A stretch of DNA of 64,000 nt from Alphaproteobacteria bacterium. GTDB taxonomy: Bacteria; Myxococcota_A; UBA796; GCA-2862545. A program made the position numbers and the translations under genes. The stretch covers positions 1-64,000 of the forward strand of contig JACKEQ010000010.1 of assembly GCA_020632885.1 (NCBI GenBank), in the 5' to 3' direction. Below, piece by piece: positions 27,087-35,688 of this stretch (position 1 is the stretch's first letter; each line of letters opens with the position of its first letter). The notes under the pieces were generated by a model, which was given only the letters and a program-made list of their open reading frames with translations, searched no databases and was not told the origin of the DNA.

Positions 27087-27118
27087 GTCACTCACCGAGA
27101 GTGACAGATGTCATGACA
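27087..27118. promoter_or_regulatory. Overlapping dyads in divergent promoter region
   Basis: GTCACTC/GAGTGAC (27087-27105, loop ACCGA) overlaps TGACA-GA-TGTCA (27102-27113) and the perfect palindrome TGTCATGACA (27109-27118). Three TGACA/TGTCA half-sites in 17 bases between divergent genes look like an operator for a dimeric repressor. No candidate regulator is adjacent. Confidence 0.5.
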
Positions 27119-27181
27119 GAACACGACGGGTCTGAGTCATGAGCGTCGGGCGGCCGGGTGATGCGCTCACGATGAGGACCC

Positions 27182-27201
27182 TCGAACGCCGATAATCCAG
27201 G
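27182..27201. repeat. 20-base element, copy 2 (upstream of secreted protein)
   Basis: Nineteen of its 20 bases match 26577-26596. It lies 70 bases before the start at 27272. The GATAAT inside it could serve as a minus-ten region here. Two near-identical copies only 585 bases apart, each ahead of an envelope-protein gene, suggest common control. Confidence 0.55.
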
Positions 27202-27271
27202 CAGGCCAGCTGTGGCGCGGAGTTGGCCCACCCGCTGCAATGGAGGACGACATCGAAAACAGGAGCCCACG

Positions 27272-28303
27272 ATGACCTTCGCCCTCACGCTCATGACCGC
27301 CTTCGCCGGGATCACCTTCTCCACGGACACCACCACGCCCACGCCCTCGGGCACGACCGACATCGGCGGCATCCAGGTGACCTTCGAGGCGAACGACGCG
27401 CCGGACGCCGAGCCTGCCCTTCCCGCCTCCATGGAGCTGGCCCCCGGCATCTCCTTCTCCATCCCGGCCGACGGGCTGCTCACCCGGGACCAGACCGACG
27501 CCCTCGACCGCAAGGTCTCCGTCGCGTCCTACGTGCTCCACCGGCCCTTCGGCATCGCGCCCACCGTGCCCCAGGGGCCCGTCGGCGACGCCAGCCGCGT
27601 CCGGACCTGGGGTACCGGCGACACGGCGCCCAGCGCCACGAACGACGCGCGCTGGCAGGCGGTCGACTGGTGCCGCATGCACAACGCCTACGACAGCTAC
27701 CCCGTGCGCGTGACCACGGTGTACGACCGTGAGCTCCCCAACGGCGAGCGCATGAAGACCGTCGACTGGACCTGCACCGCGGGCTCCGCCATCGAGAGCC
27801 GCTCGGCCCACCCCATCCTGGGCGTCGGAGCCACCGCCTCCATCGCGCGCCGGGCCGCTCACGCGCGGGCCGATGGCCACTGCGGGGGCGACCAGTACCC
27901 GATCTGGCGCGGTGTGCAGAGCCACACCATCAACGAGCACGGCGAGCACGAGGTCTGGCACCTGTTCAACTGCAGCCCGCAGACCCGGAAGATCGAGGGT
28001 CCGCACCACTGGACGGCTCCGCCGACCTCCTACGACGTCGAGACCGAGCCCGAGCCCGAGGAGAACCCCCCCGTGCCGCTGCCCGGCTTCGAGCCGCAGG
28101 ACTTCCCGACCGGCGGGACGATCTGGGTGCCCGAGGACGACACGGGGAACGACTACTTCGAGGGCGTGTACTGGCTGACCTGCGCCATCAACGCCAACTG
28201 CGAGTCCCTCGTCCCCGACTGCGAGCTCGACGCGTTCTGCGACACGAACGAGCACACGAGCGGCCTGCCCGGCACGGACTACGGCGAGATCGACTTCGAC
28301 TGA
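27272..28303 (+). CDS. Predicted secreted protein of unknown function
   Basis: This 343-residue protein has a short hydrophobic N-terminus (MTFALTLMTAFAGITF) that is probably a signal peptide, a Thr/Pro-rich stretch, then a domain with six or more Cys and several His/Trp residues (VDWCRMHNAYDSYP, VDWTCTAGSA, DGHCGGDQYPIW, EVWHLFNCSP). The C-terminal 90 residues are acidic and contain four Cys. AGGAG lies 6 bases before the ATG. No family is recognised; the paired Cys suggest an extracytoplasmic, disulfide-bonded protein. It converges on the next gene with 6 bases between stops. Confidence 0.65.
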   Translation: MTFALTLMTAFAGITFSTDTTTPTPSGTTDIGGIQVTFEANDAPDAEPALPASMELAPGISFSIPADGLLTRDQTDALDRKVSVASYVLHRPFGIAPTVPQGPVGDASRVRTWGTGDTAPSATNDARWQAVDWCRMHNAYDSYPVRVTTVYDRELPNGERMKTVDWTCTAGSAIESRSAHPILGVGATASIARRAAHARADGHCGGDQYPIWRGVQSHTINEHGEHEVWHLFNCSPQTRKIEGPHHWTAPPTSYDVETEPEPEENPPVPLPGFEPQDFPTGGTIWVPEDDTGNDYFEGVYWLTCAINANCESLVPDCELDAFCDTNEHTSGLPGTDYGEIDFD

Positions 28304-28309
28304 ACCGGC

Positions 28310-29644
28310 TCAGGGCTCGCAGGTGTACGAGGTGGCGGTGGTGGTGTCGACGACACCATCACCGTCGTCGTCGTCTTCGGTGTGCACCGCACGCCCGAAC
28401 GCGTCGTACGTGGTGACGCTGGACTGGTCGGGCGTCCCGTCGCCGTTCGTGTCGAAGGAATAGCCCGTCTGGAGCGAGCCGCTCCAGGTGTACGCGTAGA
28501 TCTCGGTGGCCACACCGGCGTGGATGAACCGCTCTTCGGTCATGTTGCCCGCCGCGTCGAACGTCCGCGTCCAGCCCTCCACGATGACGCCGTCCCCATC
28601 GAGGTCCTCCTCCTGGGACACCTGGTTCCCGGCGGCGTCGTACGTCCACGTGATGCGCTCGAGGAGCGTGTTCGCCGCGTTCATCGTGTCCTGGACCAGC
28701 AGATGGCCCGCCGCGTCGTACGTCTTGACCACCCGGGTGTCCCAGACCCCGTCCGGAGCGCCGCCGAACCCGTCGTGCTGCGCTTCGATCTCGTTGCCCG
28801 CGGCGTCGTAGGTGTACGTCCAGACCTCGTCCTGGGCGCTCGTGTACGTGCCGTCACCGTCGTTGTCGTAGCGCTCGGCGACCAGGTGCCCCTGGGCATC
28901 GACCTCGTGGGACTGCCCGCGCACCAGGACGCCCGCCTCGTAGCTCAGCAGGACGAAGGAGTCGGCGGGGCCCGGCCAGGTCCGGTCCTCCCAGGCATCG
29001 TCGAGGCCGTCGCCGTCGAGGTCCTGGGCGAACCGGATGCTCCGCCCCTGCTCGTCGTACTCCCACGTGGTCCGCGCGTCCGGCGTGCCGTCGTCGTCGC
29101 TGTCGGTGACCGAGGTGTGGACGGCCTCGTTGCCGGTGGACGCGTGGTACGTCCAGGTGTCGAGCTGGTCGATGGTCCCGTCACCGTCGTTGTCCCGGGT
29201 CAGCTCCACACGGCGACCCTGCGCGTCCAGCGTGGTCGTGCGGCGCGACGTCACCGTGCCGGCCGGCAGCACGACCATCTCCCTGAGGAGCTGGTAGGTG
29301 TGCGTGGGATCCCAGTGTATCGTGTCGCGCGTGTCGAACGCGCCGTCCCCATCCATGTCGATCTCGCGCACCGTGGTGTCGGCGGTCTCCGTCACCACCA
29401 TCCTCCAGTCGGCCACCCCGTCCCCATCGTCGTCACGCGTCCCTGTCGTGACACACGGGACCTCGACGTCGGTGTCTGCATCGGTGTCGGTGTCCGCGTC
29501 TGCATCGGTGTCCGTGTCGGTGTCCGCATCGGCATCCGCGTCCGCGTCCGTATCGGTGTCGGTGTCGGTGTCCGTCTCCGCGGGCGGATCGACCGGATCG
29601 GGCTTGCAGGCGGCGAGACAAAGGACGATGGGGAGCAGACGCAT
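28310..29644 (-). CDS. Lipoprotein with interleaved YD-like and DxDGDG repeats
   Basis: This 444-residue protein has a signal and lipobox CLAAC (Cys13), then a tract of alternating Thr-Asp and Ala-Asp pairs (about residues 24-57). It continues as a series of modules of about 45-60 residues, each with a calcium-loop motif such as DMDGDGAFD, DNDGDGTID, DLDGDGLDD or DTNGDGTPD followed by RHS/YD-like text such as TYDAAGN or EYDEQGR. It should be a surface protein with calcium-stabilised beta structure. There is no toxin domain at the C-terminus, so it is not an RHS toxin. GAGGTC precedes the ATG. It diverges from hen1. Confidence 0.8.
   Translation of the reverse strand: MRLLPIVLCLAACKPDPVDPPAETDTDTDTDTDADADADADTDTDTDADADTDTDADTDVEVPCVTTGTRDDDGDGVADWRMVVTETADTTVREIDMDGDGAFDTRDTIHWDPTHTYQLLREMVVLPAGTVTSRRTTTLDAQGRRVELTRDNDGDGTIDQLDTWTYHASTGNEAVHTSVTDSDDDGTPDARTTWEYDEQGRSIRFAQDLDGDGLDDAWEDRTWPGPADSFVLLSYEAGVLVRGQSHEVDAQGHLVAERYDNDGDGTYTSAQDEVWTYTYDAAGNEIEAQHDGFGGAPDGVWDTRVVKTYDAAGHLLVQDTMNAANTLLERITWTYDAAGNQVSQEEDLDGDGVIVEGWTRTFDAAGNMTEERFIHAGVATEIYAYTWSGSLQTGYSFDTNGDGTPDQSSVTTYDAFGRAVHTEDDDDGDGVVDTTTATSYTCEP
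29464..29580. repeat. Hexamer-type tandem repeat encoding (Thr/Ala-Asp)n
   Basis: Short GTGTCG/GTGTCC/GCATCG/GCGTCC units repeat without interruption and encode the alternating Thr-Asp/Ala-Asp linker of the lipoprotein gene on the reverse strand. Such a tract can change length by slippage in steps of six bases while keeping frame. Confidence 0.7.
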
Positions 29645-29704
29645 CGGGACCTCACGCGACGGGCACCACCGGACAGTATCCGGATGTGCGGGTAGGAGGT
29701 CAGG

Positions 29705-31102
29705 ATGTTCCTGACCCTCTCCGTCACCAGCTCGAGCCCCCCTGCCACCGACGTCGGCTTCGTGCTGCACAAGCATCCCGGCCACGCACGTCGGCAGGAT
29801 CTCGCGTTCGGGACTGCCCACGTGCTCTGGCCCGAGGCCACGCCGGAGCGCGCGCAGATGGCGGTCGTCGTGGAGGTCGACCCGATCGCCCTCGTGCGCG
29901 GCCATGCGGGCTCCAGCCAGGACGGTCCGCTCGCCCAGTACGTCAACGACCGTCCCTACGCGGCCAGCTCGATGCTCTCGGTGGCCCTGGCCCAGCTGTT
30001 CCGGACCGCCATGGCCGGCACGTGCAGGACGCACCCCGAGCTCGTCGACCACGCCTGGGATCTGGAGGTGCACCTCCCCGTCGTGCCCGCCCGCGGCGGG
30101 GAGGCCCTGCTGCGCAGGCTGTTCGAGCCCCTCGGCTACACCGTGATCATCGAGCGGCTACCTCGCGACGAGACCCACCCGGACTGGGGGATGTCGTCGC
30201 TCGTGGACCTCCGGCTCGCGCACCGCCTGCCCATCGCGCACGTCCTCCGGCACCTGTACGTGCTGGTGCCGGTGCTCGACGACGACAAGCACTACTGGGT
30301 CGGCGACGACGAGGTCGACAAGCTCCTGCACCGCGGCGAGGGCTGGCTGGCGGACCACCCCGAGAAGGACGCCATCGCCCTGCGCTACCTCAAGCGGCGC
30401 CGGAGCCTGGCTCGGCAGGCCCTGCGGCGCCTGGTGGACGAGGACGTCGAGGAGGAGGTCGAGCGCACCGGCTCCACCGAGGAGGCCCTCGAGAAGCCGA
30501 TGTCGCTGCAGCGCGTCCGCATCGCCCACATCGCTGCCCGGCTCACCGAGCTCGGCGCACGGTCCGTGCTGGACCTCGGCTGCGGAGAGGGCCAGCTGCT
30601 CCGGGCGCTGCTCGCGGACCGTCGCTTCGAGCGGGTGCTCGGCATGGACGTGTCCCCCAGCGACCTCGAGCGCTGCGAGCGCCGCCTGAAGCTCGACGAG
30701 CGGCCGGCGCACTGGCGCGACCGCCTCACGCTGATCCAGGGGTCCCTCGGCTGGCGGGACGCCCGGCTGGACGGCTTCGATGCGGCCGCCGTCGTGGAGG
30801 TGATCGAGCACATGGAGGAGGACCGGCTCGCGGACTTCGCCACGGCCCTCTTCGGCACCAACCGCCCCCGGCACGTGCTCGTGAGCACGCCCAACGTCGA
30901 GCACAACGTCCGCTTCGGGGCCCTCCCCGCCGGGGCGTTCCGGCACCACGACCACCGGTTCGAGTGGGACCGCCCCACCTTCCGCGACTGGGCCGTCGGT
31001 GTGGCAGAGGCCCACGGCTACGACGTCACCTTCGAGGGCATCGGCGAGGACGACCCCGAGGTCGGTCCCCCCACCCAGCTGGCGGTGTTCACGTGTCGCT
31101 GA
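29705..31102 (+). CDS. hen1: Hen1-type RNA 3'-terminal ribose 2'-O-methyltransferase
   Basis: This 465-residue enzyme methylates the 2'-OH of the 3'-terminal nucleotide of broken RNA before it is sealed by Pnkp, protecting it from re-cleavage. The N-terminal half (to about 250) is the bacterial Hen1 ligase-activating domain. The C-terminal half is a SAM-dependent methyltransferase with VLDLGCGEGQLLRALL. The metal-binding residues EVIEH (Glu365, Glu368, His369) and a His in HRFEW (His417) match the Clostridium thermocellum enzyme, which has the same length. A perfect GGAGGTCAGG precedes the ATG. The stop overlaps the pnkp start by 10 bases. Confidence 0.93.
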   Translation: MFLTLSVTSSSPPATDVGFVLHKHPGHARRQDLAFGTAHVLWPEATPERAQMAVVVEVDPIALVRGHAGSSQDGPLAQYVNDRPYAASSMLSVALAQLFRTAMAGTCRTHPELVDHAWDLEVHLPVVPARGGEALLRRLFEPLGYTVIIERLPRDETHPDWGMSSLVDLRLAHRLPIAHVLRHLYVLVPVLDDDKHYWVGDDEVDKLLHRGEGWLADHPEKDAIALRYLKRRRSLARQALRRLVDEDVEEEVERTGSTEEALEKPMSLQRVRIAHIAARLTELGARSVLDLGCGEGQLLRALLADRRFERVLGMDVSPSDLERCERRLKLDERPAHWRDRLTLIQGSLGWRDARLDGFDAAAVVEVIEHMEEDRLADFATALFGTNRPRHVLVSTPNVEHNVRFGALPAGAFRHHDHRFEWDRPTFRDWAVGVAEAHGYDVTFEGIGEDDPEVGPPTQLAVFTCR

Positions 31103-33633
31103 AGTCCCTCACCGTCCCCGAGCTCTCGCTCGTGCTGCTCGTCGGTCCCAGCGGCGCCGGGAAGTCCACCTTCGCCGCGGCACACTTCTCGCCGTGGGAG
31201 GTGCTCTCGAGCGACCACTACCGCGGCGTGCTCACCAACGACCCCAACTGCCTCGACGCCAACGCGCTCGTGTTCGAGGTCCTCGAGACCCTCGCCGCCA
31301 AGCGCCTCGAGCGCGGCCTGCTCACCGTGATCGACGCCACCAACGTGCGCCGGGAGGACCGGAGCCGCTGGGTGGCCCTCGCGCGCCGCTACCACGTCCT
31401 GCCCGTGGCCATCGTGCTCGACGTCGACGCGAAGGTCGCCCTGGCCCGGAACGCGGGCCGCCCCGACCGCGACTTCGGCGCCCACGTCGTGCGCAACCAG
31501 GTGAACGCGCTCCGCAAGGACGTCCGCGGCCTGCAGCGCGAGGGCTTCCGGTACATCCACCGCCTCGACGACACGACCGACATCACGATCCAACGGCCCC
31601 GCCCCTGGACCGACAGGCGCGACGAGCGTGGCCCCTTCGACCTGATCGGCGACATCCACGGGTGCCGGGAGGAGCTCGACCTCCTCCTCGAGGCGCTCGG
31701 CTACGGGCTCGAGCAGGTCGACGGCGTCTGGCGCGCGTCCCACCCGGACGGCCGGCGGCTCGTGTTCCTGGGCGACCTCGTGGACCGCGGCCCCGACAGC
31801 CCCGGCGTGCTCGCGCGGGTCATGGACCTCGTGCAGCACGGGCCCCACCTGGCCGTGCCCGGCAACCACGAGGTGAAGCTCGTGCGGTGGCTGCGCGGGA
31901 AGAAGGTCAGCGACAAGCACGGGCTGAAGGCCACCATCGACCAGCTCGCGACGTGCGACGAGGCCTTCCGGGGGCGTGTCCTGGCCTTCCTGGACGGGCT
32001 GGTGAGCCACTTCGTCCTCGACGACGGCGCCCTCGTGGTCGCCCACGCCGGCATGACCGAGGCGCTGATGGGTCGCGCCTCCGGCAAGGTCCGCCAGTTC
32101 GCGCTCTTCGGCGAGACCACCGGAGAGACCGACGAGTACGGGCTCCCCGTGCGGTACGCGTGGGCGGACGACTACCGCGGCCGGGCGGCCGTGGTGTACG
32201 GCCACACCCCGGTCCCGTGGGTGGAGTGGGTGAACAACACGCTCTGCATCGACACGGGATGTGTGTTCGGGGGCGAGCTCACGGCGCTCCGCTGGCCCGA
32301 GCGGGAGACCGTGTCCGTGCCTGCCCTGAAGGTCCACTGCGAGCCTCTGAAGCCTCTGGGGGCGCCCACCCACCCGGGTCGTCGCGACAGCGACCTCCCG
32401 CACATGGACGACGTCTTCGCGAACCGACGTGTGCAGACCCGCTTCCGGGCCTCCGTGCGGGTGCCGGCCGAGCAGGCCGCCTCCGCCCTCGAGGTCGTCT
32501 CCCGGTTCGCGGTGCACCCGCGCTGGCTGATCCACCTCCCGCCCACGATGTCCCCGAGCGAGACGAGCGCCCGTGAAGGCCTGCTGGAGCACCCGGACGA
32601 GGCCTTCGCGTACTACCGGGCCCACGGGGTCGAGCGCGTGGTGTGCGAGGAGAAGCACATGGGCAGCCGGGCCCTGGTGCTCGTCGGCCGCACGCCCGAG
32701 GCGCTCACGGCCCGCTTCCGCGCGCCCACCGAGGAGCCCGGGCTCGTGCTGTCCCGCCGCGGTCGCAGGTTCTTCGGCGATCGGGCGCTGGAGCACGCGC
32801 TGCTCGAGCGGGTGCGCGGGGCCATCGAGGCGCAGGGGCTCTGGGAGGCGCTCGCCACCGACTGGGTACTGCTGGATGCCGAGCTCATGCCGTGGTCCAC
32901 CAAGGCCATGGGATTGCTCGAAGGCCAGTACGCCCCGGTGGGTCAGGCTGCCCGGCGGTCGACGTCCGCGGCCCTCGACGCGCTCCGGCTCGCCGCTGCC
33001 CGGCACGCCGACGATCCCGACGTGCAGGCCCTCGCCGAGCGGATGGACCGCCGTCGTGCCGACGCGGAGGCGTACACGGCGGCCTACCGGCGCTACTGCT
33101 GGGACGTCGCCGGGGTCGGTGACCTGCGGCTGGCGCCGTTCCACCTGCTCGCGAGCGAAGGGGCCGTGCACCACGACAAGGCGCACGCCTGGCACATGGA
33201 GACCCTGGCGGGGCTCGCCCAGCACGACGAGGTGCTCGTGGCGACCCCGTGGCGCACGGTGGATCTGGCGGACGAGGGCCAGGTCGCGGATGCCGTGGCC
33301 TGGTGGACGGCGCACACGGACGGCGGCGGCGAGGGCATGGTGGTGAAGCCCGAGGCCTTCCTGGCCTGGCACCGCGGCAAGGTCGTGCAGCCGGCCCTCA
33401 AGGTCCGCGGGCGGGAGTACCTGCGCATCATCTACGGTCCCGAGTACCTCTCGCACCTCGACCGCCTGCGGAAGCGGGGTGTGGGTCGCAAGCGCAAGCT
33501 CGCGACGCAGGAGCTCCTGCTGGGCCTGGAGGCGCTGGAGCGCTTCGTGGAGGGCGCGCCGCTGGCGGACGTGCACGCGTGCGTGCTCGGCATCCTCGCG
33601 GTCGAGGCGGAGCCCGTGGACCCGCGGCTGTAG
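31093..33633 (+). CDS. pnkp: Bacterial Pnkp RNA end-healing and ligase protein
   Basis: This 846-residue three-domain RNA repair enzyme is complete. The 5'-kinase domain has the P-loop GPSGAGKST (residues 18-26). The 2',3'-phosphatase domain begins with GDIHGC (Asp187, His189) and continues with GDLVDRGP and GNHE. The C-terminal adenylyltransferase has EEKHMGSRALV with nucleophile Lys521. Together with Hen1 it would heal and seal RNAs cut by ribotoxins, for example in tRNA anticodon loops. The GTG start lies within the end of hen1 in another frame, so the two are translationally coupled; Pnkp ligation depends on Hen1. An RCC1-like gene starts 1 base after the stop. Confidence 0.95.
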   Translation: MSLKSLTVPELSLVLLVGPSGAGKSTFAAAHFSPWEVLSSDHYRGVLTNDPNCLDANALVFEVLETLAAKRLERGLLTVIDATNVRREDRSRWVALARRYHVLPVAIVLDVDAKVALARNAGRPDRDFGAHVVRNQVNALRKDVRGLQREGFRYIHRLDDTTDITIQRPRPWTDRRDERGPFDLIGDIHGCREELDLLLEALGYGLEQVDGVWRASHPDGRRLVFLGDLVDRGPDSPGVLARVMDLVQHGPHLAVPGNHEVKLVRWLRGKKVSDKHGLKATIDQLATCDEAFRGRVLAFLDGLVSHFVLDDGALVVAHAGMTEALMGRASGKVRQFALFGETTGETDEYGLPVRYAWADDYRGRAAVVYGHTPVPWVEWVNNTLCIDTGCVFGGELTALRWPERETVSVPALKVHCEPLKPLGAPTHPGRRDSDLPHMDDVFANRRVQTRFRASVRVPAEQAASALEVVSRFAVHPRWLIHLPPTMSPSETSAREGLLEHPDEAFAYYRAHGVERVVCEEKHMGSRALVLVGRTPEALTARFRAPTEEPGLVLSRRGRRFFGDRALEHALLERVRGAIEAQGLWEALATDWVLLDAELMPWSTKAMGLLEGQYAPVGQAARRSTSAALDALRLAAARHADDPDVQALAERMDRRRADAEAYTAAYRRYCWDVAGVGDLRLAPFHLLASEGAVHHDKAHAWHMETLAGLAQHDEVLVATPWRTVDLADEGQVADAVAWWTAHTDGGGEGMVVKPEAFLAWHRGKVVQPALKVRGREYLRIIYGPEYLSHLDRLRKRGVGRKRKLATQELLLGLEALERFVEGAPLADVHACVLGILAVEAEPVDPRL

Positions 33634-33634
33634 C

Positions 33635-34573
33635 GTGCTCGTCGTCCTGCTCGCCGCCCGCGCCGCTCCCGTCACCGACGCCGTCAGGGTCTTCCGGCCC
33701 GAAGCCTACGGCCTCACCTGCCTGGAGCGTGCGAACGGCATGCAGGCCTGCTGGGGCCAGGCGTACGACCGCGCCACACCGATCGAGGTCATGGGCCTCC
33801 CGCGCCAGGTCGCATACACGAAGCACGAGCCGGGCGACGTCCCGAGGATCGCCCTGCCCGCCCCTCCCGACGAGCTCGTGTGGGGCTGGGACTACACGTG
33901 CGCGCGGATGGGCGGACGCGTGGGCTGCTGGGGCGCCGACGACGAGAACCAGCGCGGGGACGGTGGGGGCCGGCGGCTGCACTGGGACACCGCGCAGGTC
34001 AGCGACGAGCCGGCACAGCCCTCCGGGAAGTGCCGTATGCGGCGGCGTGTGCTCACCTGCAGCCCCGACTGGGCGGGGCCGATGGCCGCCTCCCATGCCC
34101 CGATCCGCATCACCGACGTCGAGAGCATGGTGTCCTTCGACGGGACCACGTGCGCGCGCCGCGCGGGTGGAGACCTCGTGTGCTTCGGGTACGACGGCCT
34201 GGAGCTCATGGCGCCACGGACGGTGGCCGAGGACGTGATCGCGTTCGACGTGGCCCACCTCGGCGCCTGGGTGGCGCTCCGGGCGGACGGTCGGGTGCTC
34301 GGGCACGACAAGACCTTCGATCTGCGCGAGCTGTCTTTCAGCCTGCCCGGCGCCACCGACGTGCATCTGGGGGGCGGGGTGGCCTGTGCGCGCAGCCCCA
34401 CCCGCTTCGTGTGCCTGGGGGAGTACGGTCTGGCCGAGGCGAGCCGACCCGGCGGGAAGCTCGGGCGCGACGCGAACCAGGCCCTCTGCGACCTGGACGC
34501 GGGCGTCTGCATCGATCGCATCCGGATGCGGGGGCGCTCGCTCGATCTCACCTGGGTGGAGGCCGGTTGGTGA
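33635..34573 (+). CDS. Secreted RCC1-like repeat protein
   Basis: This 312-residue protein has a short signal (VLVVLLAARAAP) and several RCC1-type blade signatures, each with Cys and Trp/Phe followed by Gly: ACWGQAYD, GCWGADDENQRGDGG, CSPDWAG, VCFGYDG and VCLGEYG. Such Cys-containing RCC1 propellers are common in secreted proteins of Myxococcota. The propeller is shorter than the usual seven blades, or the blades are degenerate. The start follows the pnkp stop by 1 base and the stop overlaps the next GTG, so it may be transcribed with the RNA repair genes, although the products act in different compartments. Confidence 0.7.
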   Translation: MLVVLLAARAAPVTDAVRVFRPEAYGLTCLERANGMQACWGQAYDRATPIEVMGLPRQVAYTKHEPGDVPRIALPAPPDELVWGWDYTCARMGGRVGCWGADDENQRGDGGGRRLHWDTAQVSDEPAQPSGKCRMRRRVLTCSPDWAGPMAASHAPIRITDVESMVSFDGTTCARRAGGDLVCFGYDGLELMAPRTVAEDVIAFDVAHLGAWVALRADGRVLGHDKTFDLRELSFSLPGATDVHLGGGVACARSPTRFVCLGEYGLAEASRPGGKLGRDANQALCDLDAGVCIDRIRMRGRSLDLTWVEAGW

Positions 34574-35688
34574 CGGTCTCCCTGGCGCTCGCCACCCTGC
34601 CCCCTCCCCTGCCCGCCTGCGGACGCGCGCCCTCCCAGCAGCTGGTGGTGCTCTCCAGGGTGAACGGCCTCGTCTTCGACGTGAACGGCGATCTGTGGGT
34701 CGCGGACGCCGGCTCGCTCACGCGTCGCAGCGACGACCTCGACGTGATCGAGGCCTACGAGCCGGGCGCCCACGGCTGGGATGGGGTGTTCGCCCACCCG
34801 GACGCCGTCGTCGCCACGAACACCCTCGGGTCGGCATGGGGCTCCGACGGCGACGGGCGCGGAGCGGGCTCATGGGTCGGGGTGATCTGCGAGCGCCCCT
34901 ACCGTCCACGCATCCCCGGCGCGACGCTCGATCAGGGCGGGGTCTACACTCCGGAGGGTGAGCTCCGGTTCCGGCTGCCCGAGCCCGGTGAGATCACGGC
35001 CACGGCCCTGCGCCACAGCGACGGCGTCTTGGCGATCGCCACCGTCTCCCGGCTCTGGGTGTTCGATGCGGGAGGCGAGCTCCTCGGAGAGCGCGAGGTG
35101 CTGCCGACCACGGAGGCCTCAGGCCTGCACGCCGATCGCCTGTTCACCGTCGATCGCGGGGAGCTCCGGCTCTGGGGGGCCGACGGACGGTCGATCGCGG
35201 TCCCCGGCACCTGGAGCAGCGCGGTGTCCACGGGTCGAGAGCTCGTGGCCACCGAGGCCGGCGGGGATCGCTGGAGCGTTCAGCTCGGGGGTCCAGAGCC
35301 GTTCGTGACCCCATGGCCCGAGGGCCGCCCCGAGCCTGCCGCGAGCCCACGGGGGCACAGTGGCATCGAGCTGCGCTGGATGGGCGACGAGCTCGTCGTG
35401 GGGCGCGTCCACAGGCGACACTTCCGTGTGCTCGAGGACCTCCCACCCCGCTGGACCCTGCAGGCCCGGAGCGAGCCCCGCGTGGCCATCGACGGCGACC
35501 GGTTCGTCATCGCCGGTGACGGGCCCACCGAGGTCTGGTGTGCCCCCGACGGCCGCGGACGCCTGGCGACCAACCGTCCGGGCGTGCTGGCCCGTCGCGT
35601 GCCGAGCTCTCAGGGCAGCAGCTCGCCCTTCAGCTGGAGCACCTCGAGCTTCTCGGTGCCCACGTCCGGCAAGATGTACAGCCAGTAG
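34570..35688 (+). CDS. Secreted beta-propeller-like protein of unknown function
   Basis: This 372-residue protein begins with a signal-like stretch (VSLALATLPPPLPAC, possible lipidation Cys near residue 17). The body has repeated strands of the propeller type: VFDVNGDLWVADAG, VLAIATVSRLWVFDAGGEL and LFTVDRGELRLWGADG. The GTG start overlaps the stop of the RCC1-like gene by 4 bases. The last 25 residues are Ser-rich and lie antisense to the end of the convergent lipoprotein gene (79-base overlap), so the true end may have been nearer 35610. The function is unknown. Confidence 0.65.
   Translation: MTVSLALATLPPPLPACGRAPSQQLVVLSRVNGLVFDVNGDLWVADAGSLTRRSDDLDVIEAYEPGAHGWDGVFAHPDAVVATNTLGSAWGSDGDGRGAGSWVGVICERPYRPRIPGATLDQGGVYTPEGELRFRLPEPGEITATALRHSDGVLAIATVSRLWVFDAGGELLGEREVLPTTEASGLHADRLFTVDRGELRLWGADGRSIAVPGTWSSAVSTGRELVATEAGGDRWSVQLGGPEPFVTPWPEGRPEPAASPRGHSGIELRWMGDELVVGRVHRRHFRVLEDLPPRWTLQARSEPRVAIDGDRFVIAGDGPTEVWCAPDGRGRLATNRPGVLARRVPSSQGSSSPFSWSTSSFSVPTSGKMYSQ

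Noticed and set aside
29464..29580. Short regular repeats considered as a CRISPR array
   Set aside because: Units are 6 bases with no spacers and encode the Thr/Ala-Asp linker in frame.
28310..29644. RHS/polymorphic toxin locus
   Set aside because: YD-like text is present, but there is no RHS core motif, no C-terminal toxin domain and no immunity gene.
29669..29683. CCGGA-CAGTA-TCCGG dyad before hen1 as an operator
   Set aside because: A 5-bp arm is common by chance in such GC-rich sequence, and the gap is only 60 bases; not strong enough to list as a site.
31018..33675. Long minus-strand open frame opposite pnkp
   Set aside because: No recognisable domain, and the plus strand carries all Pnkp catalytic motifs.
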